Origin: Rhynchosporium graminicola
Taxonomy: Eukaryota; Ascomycota; Leotiomycetes; Helotiales; Ploettnerulaceae
Length of the DNA: 64,000 nt
Assembly: GCA_900074885.1 (NCBI GenBank)
Contig: FJUW01000069.1
Span: 209,756-273,755 of the forward strand
Direction: 5' to 3'
Shown here: positions 48,912 through 59,726 of the stretch, piece after piece
Layout: each line of letters starts with the position of its first letter
Numbering within the stretch: the first letter of the stretch is position 1
Made by a program: the position numbers and the translations under genes
Notes under the pieces: generated by a model
What the model was told of the DNA's origin: nothing
The model's database searches: none
Seen by the model: only the letters and a program-made list of their open reading frames with translations

Positions 48912-49955
48912 TCACTCCATCGCATCCTTCCTCCTCCCAAAACTCGTCCAGCGTCTCAACACTCCTCTCCCTCTCACACTTCCCCCATTTCCTCTGCCTG
49001 GAACTGTATCCCCTACAGAGGCACAGCAACCCTTCTCCTCCGGCAGAACCAGCCTGTACCTCCTCACACTCCCCGCATCACTCTCGGCATCGCCATCATT
49101 CACATTGTGGAATTTCGTTCTCCGAGTGCTAGGCGGCAGTATACAATCCGGGAGGAGTTTGATGAAGAAACCTCGAACACCTTTGGAAGCTGCATCTATA
49201 GCGGCATATTCGAGGCGTCGAGTGGAGTCCGATGTCCAGTATTGTACCGTTGGCGGTGGTGGTGGGCTGGAAAGTGTATCGGGGGCTGGGTCTTGATGAG
49301 GGATAGCAGCATTTCTCGAGCGGGGAGGAGACGAGTCGCCTAGTGCGGGAAATTGAAAGAATTCGTACGGTTGTTGTGATTGTTGTATTTGCTGTGTGTA
49401 TGGTACTGTATGTCGAGAGGGGAGAGAAGGTCTGGTTGTTGAGTTTGATGATCGATGTCCTGTTGTGGTGGAGGTCCGAGACGTGCGTTTAGTAGGGCGG
49501 GTTGTGGATGAGGAAGAGGAAGAGTTTGTGGTTCGATGTTTGGGACGGGCTGTGTTTGAGATTTGGGCTGAGGGGGAGGAGAGACGTTTGATAGATGAGG
49601 ATGTGGATGTTCGTCTGGAGTCTGTGGCCGAATTGCAGATGGGTAATTCTGCGGTAGACTTGGAGTTTGGATTCCTTTCCCTTTCTGCGTATCCCGAGTC
49701 TTGACGGTCCATTTTCAGAGAAGACAGCTCTGAGGAGGGAAGAGGTTGTTTGGGATTTGAAGGTGGTGGAGATGTCAAGGCTAAGAGTTGGTGAGGGAAG
49801 GGCATCTGGCGAAGCTCCATTGATGAAAGGTTGGCATGTGCGGAGTGAAATGTAGGTGCATCTGAGATAGCTGACAGGCTAGAAAGAGATCGATTACGCC
49901 AATGCGTGCTTATAGGATTGAGATGATGTTTTGGAACTTGAGATGGATGGACCAT
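48912..49955 (-). CDS. Ser/Thr-rich fungal protein of unknown function with conserved C-terminal block
   Basis: 347 aa, no intron needed. Residues 95-195 are low complexity (Ser, Thr, Arg), then a Gln stretch (188-196) and a Pro run (230-236). The C-terminal part carries Y-W-T-S-D-S-T-R-R-L-E-Y-A-A-I-D-A-A-S-K (239-258), then G-V-R-G, L-P-D-C (268-271) and S-V-R-R-Y-R-L (296-302). I recall this block, together with an R-Q-D-S-G-Y motif (here 84-89), as shared by many Pezizomycotina hypothetical proteins; no function is known to me. The longest ATG frame starts at 49955 with a good context (CAAAATGG). Because R-Q-D-S-G-Y usually lies near the N terminus, Met82 (ATG at 49712) is a serious alternative start. 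Probably intrinsically disordered over most of its length and not secreted. Confidence 0.75.
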   Translation of the reverse strand: MVHPSQVPKHHLNPISTHWRNRSLSSLSAISDAPTFHSAHANLSSMELRQMPFPHQLLALTSPPPSNPKQPLPSSELSSLKMDRQDSGYAERERNPNSKSTAELPICNSATDSRRTSTSSSIKRLSSPSAQISNTARPKHRTTNSSSSSSTTRPTKRTSRTSTTTGHRSSNSTTRPSLPSRHTVPYTQQIQQSQQPYEFFQFPALGDSSPPRSRNAAIPHQDPAPDTLSSPPPPPTVQYWTSDSTRRLEYAAIDAASKGVRGFFIKLLPDCILPPSTRRTKFHNVNDGDAESDAGSVRRYRLVLPEEKGCCASVGDTVPGRGNGGSVRGRGVLRRWTSFGRRKDAME

Positions 49956-52900
49956 TTTGGTTAAGGGTTCAGCGACTGCTGAATGTTACGAAGAGTACTC
50001 GATATATGAGCGATTGCTGGATATGCGTCCGATCCTTGAGAGTGCTCCAATTTTTCGGCTCATCCTTTGAGGACACAATACTAAGATGCAATCCTCGATT
50101 TCCAAATAGTCTTTATGTGCAAAGAAAGAAGTGTTGTCATGCGTTGTCAAAAGTGTGGCAGCGGGGGGCCCCAGAGTATGTATAAGTCTCGTTCCCAACC
50201 CCATAAATACTGGAGTCTTGCAATTCCCACCTCAAATGGCGGTAGGCGGTAATGAAACTCTATGTACTTGTAGAAGATCCAATACCGATGACAGTTGACT
50301 TCGCCAAGGCGGGCAACTGGGGCCGTCACCAATCTTTTGTTCTTCTGGTTGGATCTCAGCTGGAGACCACACTTCGAGTGGATGACAGTCCTTGCAGATG
50401 TATACGGATAGTGGAGATTTTCAGGGTGTTGCCGTCTCGCTCTAATCACCGATCAGGACAGTGACAGGGCTGTGACAGCGACCAAGACGTTCTGGACTCA
50501 ACCCCACTCCTAGCGCTCGGTCACTATCGTAAAGTCAAAATTGAGGGGTTGTACGGGACTGGGCAAGTGACTCTATAGATGGAGAAGATGGGGACAGTGT
50601 ACCGAGTATTTGATCGAGGAAGAAAAGATATTCTTGAGGGAGTATATGTAAATAGAATGTTGGATATTGAATAGTAAAAGCCGAGAGGGTTCATCAATAG
50701 AAGTCTGACAGGTCCGGCTGCATACTGATGCAGGCAGGGCTTTCTTGACCGCCACAGATGCACTTCTGCAGTTGAGATGAGATGCAGGTCGCTGCAGTAG
50801 TGGGGATGTCTCGATGGAACCGACCTTCGTCCGACGTCGTCTATATATCCAGTGATCTGATAGGGAGACAAGTTGGACCGAGGAAGAAGCGGTGGAGCAA
50901 TCGAGATGACCTGGTTGAGTCTAGATTTATTGACTTGTGGTGGTGGTAGTTTTGTTGCCGTCGAGGCTATGCTATGCCGAATAGTAATAATGAAGAGAGA
51001 AGAAAATATACTCCAGAGGACCTAGAGGACCAAGAGGAAGGATTTTATCACATAAGATGAGAAGAAGAAGCATCATTTGATACAAAGTTGTACACCCTGT
51101 CCTACTACATACAGTACATATCCTCCCCTCCCTCGGTAGCGTTGACATGTGAAGAGTACTCGAAGGATACTGACTCCATACCAAGAACACAGGCAGATAC
51201 ATACATAAACACGCGAATCCCCTCGTGACACACTGACAGCCATGCTTGACAGCTGAAACGGATGAAAAAGAAGATCTTCGCCATGGCGCATTTCGATGCA
51301 TTGAATTGCATTTTCGATGCAACCTTCATGACACGCGTCCCTCCGTAGCCAATAGCACTTGCCAGGCAAGACAAAGGACGAGAACGACAAAGACAGAATA
51401 CTGAAATATGTCATGAAGAGAAATAGTAGAATTCGATCCATCAAACACCCGAATATGTGCTCTTCATCTAATACAAAATATACAAATGCAGATGTACCGA
51501 TAGCACTGTTCATTCCAATACCCCACCGTCGCGGCTGACCTGACAGTGTGATCGATTCAGCTCCGCACGTGCGAGCAAGTGTGCGTCCGCGACATGCGAT
51601 ACGCTGGCCAGCGGGTCCGGGTCCGGCCCGCTGCGTTTATTTGACTGGGCTGGGGAAAAGGAACTGTGAGATAAGGTTTTCGTTTTGCTGTGTAAGATTG
51701 TTCGGAATTACGTTGTGGTAAGAAAGAGATTATATCTGCATTCGTCCTTCACAGCGGTGAGTGAAAGCGAGGGGTTGGGGAACGAAATGATCTACGGATT
51801 GAAATGAGGGCATTCGGAGATTTTGGCGAGAGGGTCAGCTGCGGCTATCACGTGGCGCTGTGCATCGAAAACGTGATTCTCGATAACGATGCCTTTATTG
51901 TTCATGTGATAATCATGGTCACGCCACTAAATGCCGAGTTTCAAACTGCGTTATGATATTTGCTCTCGTCATCAGTTCGACATGTCGTTGTGTATTCGAG
52001 CACCTTTCTCCTAGCTCTGTTTCGTCCTGGGTTCTTGAAACAATACAAGAATCGATTCAAAGTCGGGAACGCATCTTCAAGACCAATGACAGCAAATTGG
52101 TACTTGATAGCAGTGACAGTAAGTAAACCATGCCACACATGCTATTGAGGGAATCAATAGCTACACTATGTGATAGATCATTGATTGCATGACTCATTTA
52201 TCTCGGCTTCAGGAACCATAATCTATAAAGATCAAATTCTCTGTCATCAGGTTATTATGATAAAGACCAATAACATCTAGGATGCATTTATGGGCTTGCG
52301 AGGACCTATATCAATTCTACAGACTGGAGTGCCGCAATTTATACTTCTATACTTGCAGGACGTTCGCAATTGATCTTGCCAAAAGTGCTTAATAAACCGA
52401 GATCCTCAAACACTGACAACGAGTTCTTCACCTTGTCACTATATAGAGATCTCCATTTTTATCAATAAGCATAAATAAAAGACTTAAGCGGTGCGTCTTC
52501 AGAAGGGAGACGTGAACAAACAATCGATCCTCTGCATGACGACCCAAGGATCACAAGATTGCTTAAATGTCAAGTGAGTACTCTCTTTCAAGCATCGTTA
52601 ATACAGTTTCGCAACGATACGAAAGCCTCGAGGAATCCGGCAGACCATATCTCTAGCAGAATTCGTGTTCGTACGTTCAGGCTTCCCAGTCGATGAGTGC
52701 GTGAGTGCCTTCGGCAGCACAAAGGAGATTGATAACAAACAAGTCTTGGAGATTCCACGACACCATGAAAACACAATAGAAATTTCTAACAAGGAAAAAA
52801 AGAATATAAAACTCAAAGAGTATATTGCTACTTAGAGAATTTTCTCGACTCCTGAAATCAGTTCGTTTCCTCAATACCCAGTGGCGTAGGCAGCAGAATT

Positions 52901-55499
52901 GGCGCAGGAACTCGGCGACCTGTGAAAGGAAGAGGTGGCTGGGATTTTTTATACCTGAGTCAAGACTACAGCACAGCCGACTACTAAGCTACTAGTACTC
53001 ATTTGACTGGTGTGGAAAGTCTGATGAGGTGAAAGAACCGCATGTATCTTACGAATAATGCCTTTTTTGTTGCACGTCGCACTTTGACTTGACGACCATG
53101 GTCAAGAAGGAAAAAATTCTGCACATCTTATATCCATACACTTGGTGTATTCCCAGCCTCAAGGGGCAGCATTACTCCCTGGCGACACCTTTTATCGTCC
53201 TGTAACTAGTATATATCCATAAAAGTCTGTAAACCTTTCTTCGCAATAACAACAACCATCCACGCCCACTTCTCACTACCCGTATCATGAATTCTCCACA
53301 ACTCATCCTCGAAAACGAAAAGCTCCGATACACATCTAGACCGAAGTTCTCGTTCTGTGCTCGCAGGCCTTCACGCAAAATATCTCAAAGAATCTTCAAC
53401 CAAGTCGAGGTGTTAATCTGGACAGGAAAAAATGGTAATCTGAAGATATCACTTATTGAGGGAGGAAGATCTGTGCGGTAAGAGCTTGTAGCACGCAGTT
53501 TTACCGAGCCGGAAGGAACGGTAGAAAACATATCAAGTTTGTCATTAGCGACGTTACTCTAAAGAAAACGGGCTACACGTTGCAGGGAACTGACACCCTC
53601 CGGGAGAAGACGCTGAAAAGATGGTGTGTTTGACCGACGATCCAGTGAGCCAAGAAATGTAGCGTATAATTGAAGTAAACCCGCAAACCTTTACGCTATG
53701 GATCTCTTCAACTGTCGTATAAGGATCCTACGGGTCATGAACATTGCTGCCAGAGAAGTACTCTAATTCTAGAAGCTCCATTTCGAATACTGTGTGCCAG
53801 AATTATCATTCAAAAACTTTCAGAATCCTCACTAGAGCTGCAGCGCAGTCAACATAAAGCAACAGCTTTTCCAATAACTTTGCGGAGCTCAATTCAGAAT
53901 TCCGTCGATGGATGTGGATAGATTTTCCGCTCTTCTAGTGGTACTTCCATATCGTCCATGATACCATGGCTCATGTCGAGGCTCTTCAAATCTTACGCAG
54001 CGGTTCTCGGTAAGAAAACCACTGCCATTCGTATATCATGAATCAGTAGATGTATGTACCGAATATAAAAGGTCGTCTAAACTTCAGTCTATCAGCTCGC
54101 CATATCAGCCATAGACCAAAGAAGACTTAACTTCCAAATACATAGCTGAGTCCATCAGTACTGTGCATCGTACCAAGCAGAAGTCAAGCCAACGACGACA
54201 GAACTTAACGTCGATTATCCGAGACTTTAGAGCTGTGCAGCTTTTCAATTTTGTCTCGATTAGTTGAGAATGCTTGATTTCGGAGTCTGGGAGCTTTGAC
54301 TCGCATATCTCGTCTTTGTCTGCTGAGTCGAGCACCGAAATGGAGCTTGTAATAGCAAGAACACGGATTTGAAATGGCTATCTTTGAGGTGTGGATGACG
54401 CAGGAAAATCCGGGAATCCGAGTCGAAGCACCCGGATATTCGACGCAGGCGAATGAAGTAGTTTGATGGATAACTGCCAAGGAATCATCATAAAAATGTT
54501 CGCTTAGCGGAGATCCTGTAACGTACAACCTATTTTCCGAAGAAGATCTTGAGGCTCTCAGTATTGGTAAGGGATATCGTGGTTCATAAGAGGGGGTTTA
54601 CAGGTGTGGCTGTCGTGATGTTAAGCCAGTGTTGTCCCCAATCCACTTCAGTCTCTTCTGGTATTCTGGACGCTAGAACTTCTGCCGTTGGCATTGATGA
54701 CATCCTGGATCTCGATTGCCACATTTCGTCTGTACAAATCAGTATGAGATGTCTATGAACAAAAATTTCAAGGCATACCCGACTTATTCTTGTTCAGTTG
54801 CACTGCTGACAACCGTGCGAGATTTCCATCGCCGAGCTTCGGACATTTTGCTTCAAGAAGTTGATGTTAGAATGGGTTCGTGTGCCGTGTTACGGTGCTA
54901 ATTTCTCCAATGGAAACACTCAACACAGCTATTCCTTACTCAACGATGAATGAAAGAAGTAGTCGTCGAATGAAACCTTTCACAATTGCCCCCTTTCTAA
55001 GACGGTGGACCTCGCTTAAAGTCCGTCGTATTTTTCTGTCCTAAAGATTGTTGGTGTCAGTTTGATCGATGGCAGCCCAGTTTGTTTTAAATGCATCAGT
55101 CATGGAGCGGAAGGCTCAGGTTATTGCTGTGGGGTAGGAGTATGATTGACCTCTCGCTAGGACAGCTCACTCCTGGTGCTAAAGAGACTTAGTTAAAAAT
55201 GCGCCGACAATAGTAGCAGACCAGATAATGGAGGTCACTATCAGCTGATTTGGAATGCGCGCGCCTTCCAAAATCTATGAGTGTTTAGCACTCCTTAAAC
55301 AACATTACTCTCATCAAGGATCAAAAGCCAGGCTCAACTGAAAATGGAAGTGATCTTACAAGTAATTTGTTACCACCAGCAGAACCACTAAAAGCATCTA
55401 CCTCCAGAGGAAGATTGAGGAGTAAAAGTCATCTCTTTACGTTTTTCTCATCAATCTGGCTACATCTAAGCACCCAATCATTTAGTCTTTATCAATTCA
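49956..55499. other. Long gene-poor region
   Basis: 5.5 kb with no supportable gene. Open frames such as 51073-51513 (-, 146 codons, Cys/Val/Leu-rich) and 50524-50871 (-) show no domain. A stop-free stretch at 54205-54588 (-, about 128 codons) has no ATG at its start and a basic C-terminal half; it may be an exon remnant. 51550-51640 is a short GC-rich patch (GGGTCCGGGTCCGGCCCG core) in otherwise average sequence, possibly a promoter region. One copy of the 14-bp motif lies at 53067-53080. Confidence 0.4.
53067..53080 (+). repeat. 14-bp dispersed motif, copy 1
   Basis: TTGTTGCACGTCGC. Shares 18 bp (TGTTGCACGTCGCACTTT) with copy 3 at 57809. Confidence 0.7.
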
Positions 55500-57041
55500 A
55501 GATGGTGTTCTACTATCCCACGGACCTGGAGCCGAGGGGTCTTCGAGCCTCTACCTCGTCACCACCATCATCGGCTTTCCTATCGCCCTGACAAGACTTC
55601 CATGAGCTGGGTTCCTCGTTCAACTCTATGCTTACTGATTGTCTCCCTCTCCAGCCCCGCGTCGTTCTGATATTATTATTTTCACTGGTCCTCACTCCAC
55701 TCCACGCAAGAACTCGACAGTCAAGCTCTGAGGTACTCATTCGAGAGACATAACACTTTTAAACATACTGCAGAAAGCGAGGTATTAAAACACAAACCAA
55801 GTCTCGACTCAAAATCTTCAGGAAACGTTCGTTCTATGATAGTAACGTAAAATTCAACGAATGTGCTCTCGAAATTCTGGAGTATTGTCATGACTGGACG
55901 GATTCCAGTTTGGCGCTCAGCTTCTTCAGATATTTCCTCTTTAGCATGGTACCAGAAGTGATTCAATAAACTAGACCGTAAAATGTGTACGCCAATACTG
56001 ATCAATTTTCAAAGCATGAGGAGCAAATCCAAGGCCGCCCTGACCTTGGCAACGATTTATATTCCTTGTTCCACGGCATGTACTTCGTCTGATCCACATA
56101 TCAGATACGATATCCGACCCCACCTACAAATAAACACTGGACAAACCACAAGAACAGCAAAACGAAGATCGTATGACCAAAGCTTGGCTTGAGTAATGGC
56201 AGAACACCGCTTGGCATTGGGTCTGAGTGTGTAACACTAACTTAGTACAAGAGGTTTAAAGTTTGGCGTACGTGTCGCTGGCAGTACACTTGGTCGGAAC
56301 CATACAAAATGAGGACCGTATGTCAAATGCTCGGTTTGAACGTGGGGAAACGTTACATGGCAGTTGGTGTGGATGGGAAACCGTAGATCGGTATGCGTGT
56401 GTGGCTTTTGGTGCGCATGTTACTGGCATTACACTTGATCGTGACCAGACAGAATGGGATAAGATTAGCTTGTTAGTAGATAGCATTAGTACGAAGCAAA
56501 GTGAATTTCTGTGTATGGATTATTGCGACATGCTGAAGAGAAGGTATTTCAAGACCTTCGGCCTGGAGATGGCAGAAGATATGGGTATTCATCATTGCGA
56601 GTCGTCAGTAGAAGAGGGTTACGACCTGCTTGACGACGATAGAGTATGCGTATCGTCTTTCAAATCTCTGGATTGAGGAAATTCCGGCAGTATGCGGACC
56701 TCATTCTGAGAATTAAACTACTGAAAAATTACGTCTTCCCCGCGCTACTCCATCGAGTCCACTGGGCCTCTATGTCGATCGAGTTGAGAGTGCAGGGTTT
56801 GAAAACCGGTCTAGTGATACTAACGGCATTCGTGACTCTGCGACTCCTTGGAGCTAGAAAGTGGTTAGGCAAAAAAGCGAAGTTTGATGGCAAGCACGGA
56901 GAGTGATGGTTAAGGGTATGTTGGTTTTTGATATTGGTCGTTGAAGCTGGGTAGATAGATCGGGATCTACTTTGCTGCATCGATTGTCGCTTCCAACGGG
57001 AGCACTGCGACTTGTGGCTAGAAGACCTTGGTACAAACCGG
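55500..57041 (+). pseudogene. Sphingolipid C9-methyltransferase pseudogene, near full length
   Basis: Fungal C9-methyltransferases add a methyl group from S-adenosylmethionine to C9 of the sphingoid base of glucosylceramide, in the membrane. Collinear remnants in three frames: N-terminal G-A-E-G-S-S-S-L-Y-L-V (55528 on) with a broken first membrane segment; T-P-R-K-N-S-T-V-K-L (about 55695); K-A-R-Y...N-T-N-Q-V; F-Y-D-S-N-V-K-F-N and L-E-I-L-E-Y-C-H-D-W (to about 55895); E-E-Q...G-N-D-L-Y-S-L-F (56017-56070); SAM motif I decayed to G-E-T-L-H-G-S-W-C-G-W-E-T (56345-56383) where LDIGCGWGT is expected; F-G-A-H-V-T-G-I-T-L; L-C-M-D-Y; L-E-M-A-E-D; a frameshift near 56650; V-F-Q-I-S-G-L-R-K; W-L-G-K-K...G-E, TGA at 56904; and S-I-V-A-S...G-S-T-A-T-C to about 57041. 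The many indels and non-RIP substitutions show old decay. Confidence 0.85.
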
Positions 57042-57229
57042 AGTACGATCCAAAGAACCGTCGGATAATTTGACACAATTCAATTTTAAAGGAAAATTGG
57101 CCGTAAGAAATGCGTGTTTCGAAATAGGTTGTAGTTTCAGGTACGCAACGTATGCCACAACATGGTAGCATTTCAAGCTTCTTATGGAGAAGTTCTCTCC
57201 TACACCTGATCGAAAGCTCAAATTCCGGT

Positions 57230-57243
57230 TTGTTGCACGTCGC
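57230..57243 (+). repeat. 14-bp dispersed motif, copy 2
   Basis: TTGTTGCACGTCGC, exact match to copy 1. Confidence 0.7.
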
Positions 57244-57807
57244 ATGAATCGGCGGCACTTCAAAATCCGAGCATCCGTCCTTTCCAGCTTGGCAGGCCTG
57301 GACGAATGAACTCTCCAAGCCGACGACTACCAATTATATTCACTTCTTGGGGGAAGAAAAAGTCTCTCAGATTGATCTCGAGAGATTAGACCAACCCAAT
57401 TACCGCATGTTACGCCTCGTGCCGCTCCTTGTGCGCCATGGTGGTCATGTTCGGAAGTCATAGATATCCGACGTCCGGTTGTCTGTCTTGTTCTCGCTTA
57501 TTGTAACATCGTGATGGGGAAATTTGGTTGTTGTAGAGGTCAAGCAAACGCACAGGTGGGCAGCACTATACTTATTGAAACTGTTACGCTTAATCATATT
57601 ATAGAAAGAAACGTCGATGCAAGACAACATCGCAGTCGTAGACTCGTTTAGTAATGGCTCAGAAAGGAAGGTCAATCAACACACGTGTTACAACGCCTCA
57701 GCGTTCAGATCACCTGCGACCTTCCCACCTCCTACATATATATCACCTTTGTGCTACCCCACGGTTTCCATCCAATGATCGTCAAAGCCACAGACTTGGA
57801 AATTATT

Positions 57808-57821
57808 CTGTTGCACGTCGC
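57808..57821 (+). repeat. 14-bp dispersed motif, copy 3
   Basis: CTGTTGCACGTCGC, one mismatch to copy 1 at the first base; the match to copy 1 continues for five more bases on the right. Confidence 0.7.
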
Positions 57822-58946
57822 ACTTTTCGCTCGGAAACCGAGCAATTGCGCCCAAGCTCCGAGGCGGCCTTTCGTCCACTCACGTCTCACACTTCGGAGT
57901 TCGAGCTGCGGAGGAGTTGGAACATTTGAACTCTCGTTAAAGAGGAAATCCCCGCCAGAGGAAGGTTTGGAGTTTCCAGGATCCAGAATTGAGTTCAGGC
58001 AAATCTTCCGCAGGCAACCTTTCCCATTGGGGTCCAAACAAACAATGTGTTGCGAGTGGTCATCATGCTTTCACGATGTTGGTTCCTTACGGAGTAGCTA
58101 GGTATCATGCTTGATGCATTTGACAAAAGTACTTTATATCCGCCATACAAGCTATGAAACTCCAACAGCAAGGGATTTCGTTTTCCCAATAGGTCAGGTT
58201 TCATTTTTAACACGCATTCCAAACAGAGCAAATAAGTCGTATTGATTGAATGCTATCAAGTAAATGTAATACTTGGTAAGTTTACGCTCGATTTCGACGC
58301 AGCATATTATTTGATGGCTTTAATAAAAGATATACCATGTCATCGCAACCGCAAAAATATAAGAGTTCGAAATGTGTTCTAACGTGTAGTCAAGCTCGTT
58401 TCTTCCCATTCTGATAATCTTCTCGCGATTGACGACTGTCTTCACGAAGGAGGCTAGGCAAATTCAGCTTCGGTAACCGCCGGTAAATGAGTGGCCATAG
58501 GTGTTTGAATATCGCATTTTGATGACCATAATAAACTCACGGAAGTATCTCGGGCGAGTCAATCCTTCAAAGTCATCAAAATTTGGATGACTTTGAAGAT
58601 CTGACAAAATAAGTCTATTAAAACCTCCGATCGCTTTGCTCGTGACGAATCTGGCAGGCCAGGGGTATTAATCATCATATACGACCTTATAACTGATTCG
58701 GAAGGAACTCAATTCATCGGACCATATCGATCTCCGGGACGGATCTACCACATATCTCAACAGCTCACTACTTAACCTTATCGACGAATTAGTACCGGCT
58801 TGCGAACATTACAAAGACCGTCGCCTCTTCTGATTGCATCAGATCCGACTTGTTAACGCCGGGTCTCACCATCTCGCATCGGCGTTCTATTGCCAAGTCC
58901 GCCGCTCCGGCTTGCTATTCCGCCCTTCGCCGGCGGACTTTACCTT

Positions 58947-58960
58947 ACGACGTGCAACAA
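58947..58960 (-). repeat. 14-bp dispersed motif, copy 4 (inverted)
   Basis: Minus strand TTGTTGCACGTCGT, differing from copy 1 only in the last base. Confidence 0.7.
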
Positions 58961-59205
58961 ACATAAGCGAACAAGCCTCCATAGTCTGTATAACTGGTAG
59001 CTGTTTGTAAAGCCTACCTACTGGCTGGACGGGACGGAAAAAGCTGATTATAACTCCGCAACTCAATTTTTCTCGAGTGTCGGCTGATACTTGGTTACTT
59101 TGGATCTCGTGGGTCAGAGGCGGAAATAGCGTTAAGAAGAGAGGACAAACCGAATCTTCAGCGGGTAAACAGCGCAAGAAGTCCGGCGGACATGGAGTTA
59201 CAGAT

Positions 59206-59219
59206 GCGATGTGCAACAA
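59206..59219 (-). repeat. 14-bp dispersed motif, copy 5 (inverted)
   Basis: Minus strand TTGTTGCACATCGC; the one change is G to A, a CpG/RIP-type transition. Confidence 0.7.
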
Positions 59220-59588
59220 AGTAACTGAGAATGAGTTGCAAGATGTAGGTTCGGATATATGCAGGTACTGCGGAGTTGTTGGTGTTTTGATACACAACAG
59301 GACGTACTAGATGAATGGGACCTCCAAGCCACCGTGCTGTAGGTTTCTGGTATGCGTGCAAGACATTGCAACTGACAAACGTCAACAAGAACAAACATTG
59401 ATTTCATTTCAAGTGAAAGCGTGTCGAAAGATGATATCTTTCTTATTTTTCTCTATCAAAAGGAAGCAAAATCACCTGATGGCATGCCCAAGCCCCTGCC
59501 AAGGCCTCGCTTATCGGACATCGCGGGTATGGGGAAGAAGTCCGGTAATAAACAAGAAGGAACCACCGGGAAATACGGAGATACAATT

Positions 59589-59602
59589 ACGACGTGCAAC
59601 AA
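59589..59602 (-). repeat. 14-bp dispersed motif, copy 6 (inverted)
   Basis: Minus strand TTGTTGCACGTCGT, identical to copy 4. Confidence 0.7.
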
Positions 59603-59726
59603 AACTTCTCTACCAAACCTTCTGCAAGAGTCGGGCAGCTTACAGCTTTGGAAGTCGCGAAAATACTGCTGATTGCATATCAACAGCGACTTCATCTATT
59701 CTGGCCGACAATGGATCTTTTCGAGT

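Larger units (their letters stand above)
57042..59726. other. Gene-poor region with five motif copies
   Basis: No convincing gene. The frames here are short, overlap on both strands, and several begin with GTG or TTG only (for example 59077, +). Five of the six copies of the TTGTTGCACGTCG motif fall in this interval. The sequences preceding copies 5 and 6 also share AAGAAGTCCGG (59175-59185 and 59535-59545) and a GGAG.TAC.. stretch, so those two are parts of a longer degenerate repeat. Confidence 0.4.

Noticed and set aside
49396..49704. 102-codon plus frame rich in Val/Glu
   Set aside because: Antisense of the Ser/Thr/Arg low-complexity region of the 347-aa gene.
51073..51513. 146-codon ATG frame on the minus strand
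   Set aside because: Composition is odd (Cys, Val, Phe), overlapping frames are equally long, and no domain or splice structure supports it.
56263..56676. Short active methyltransferase gene
   Set aside because: It is one frame segment of the longer pseudogene; its SAM-binding motif is destroyed and both ends continue in other frames.
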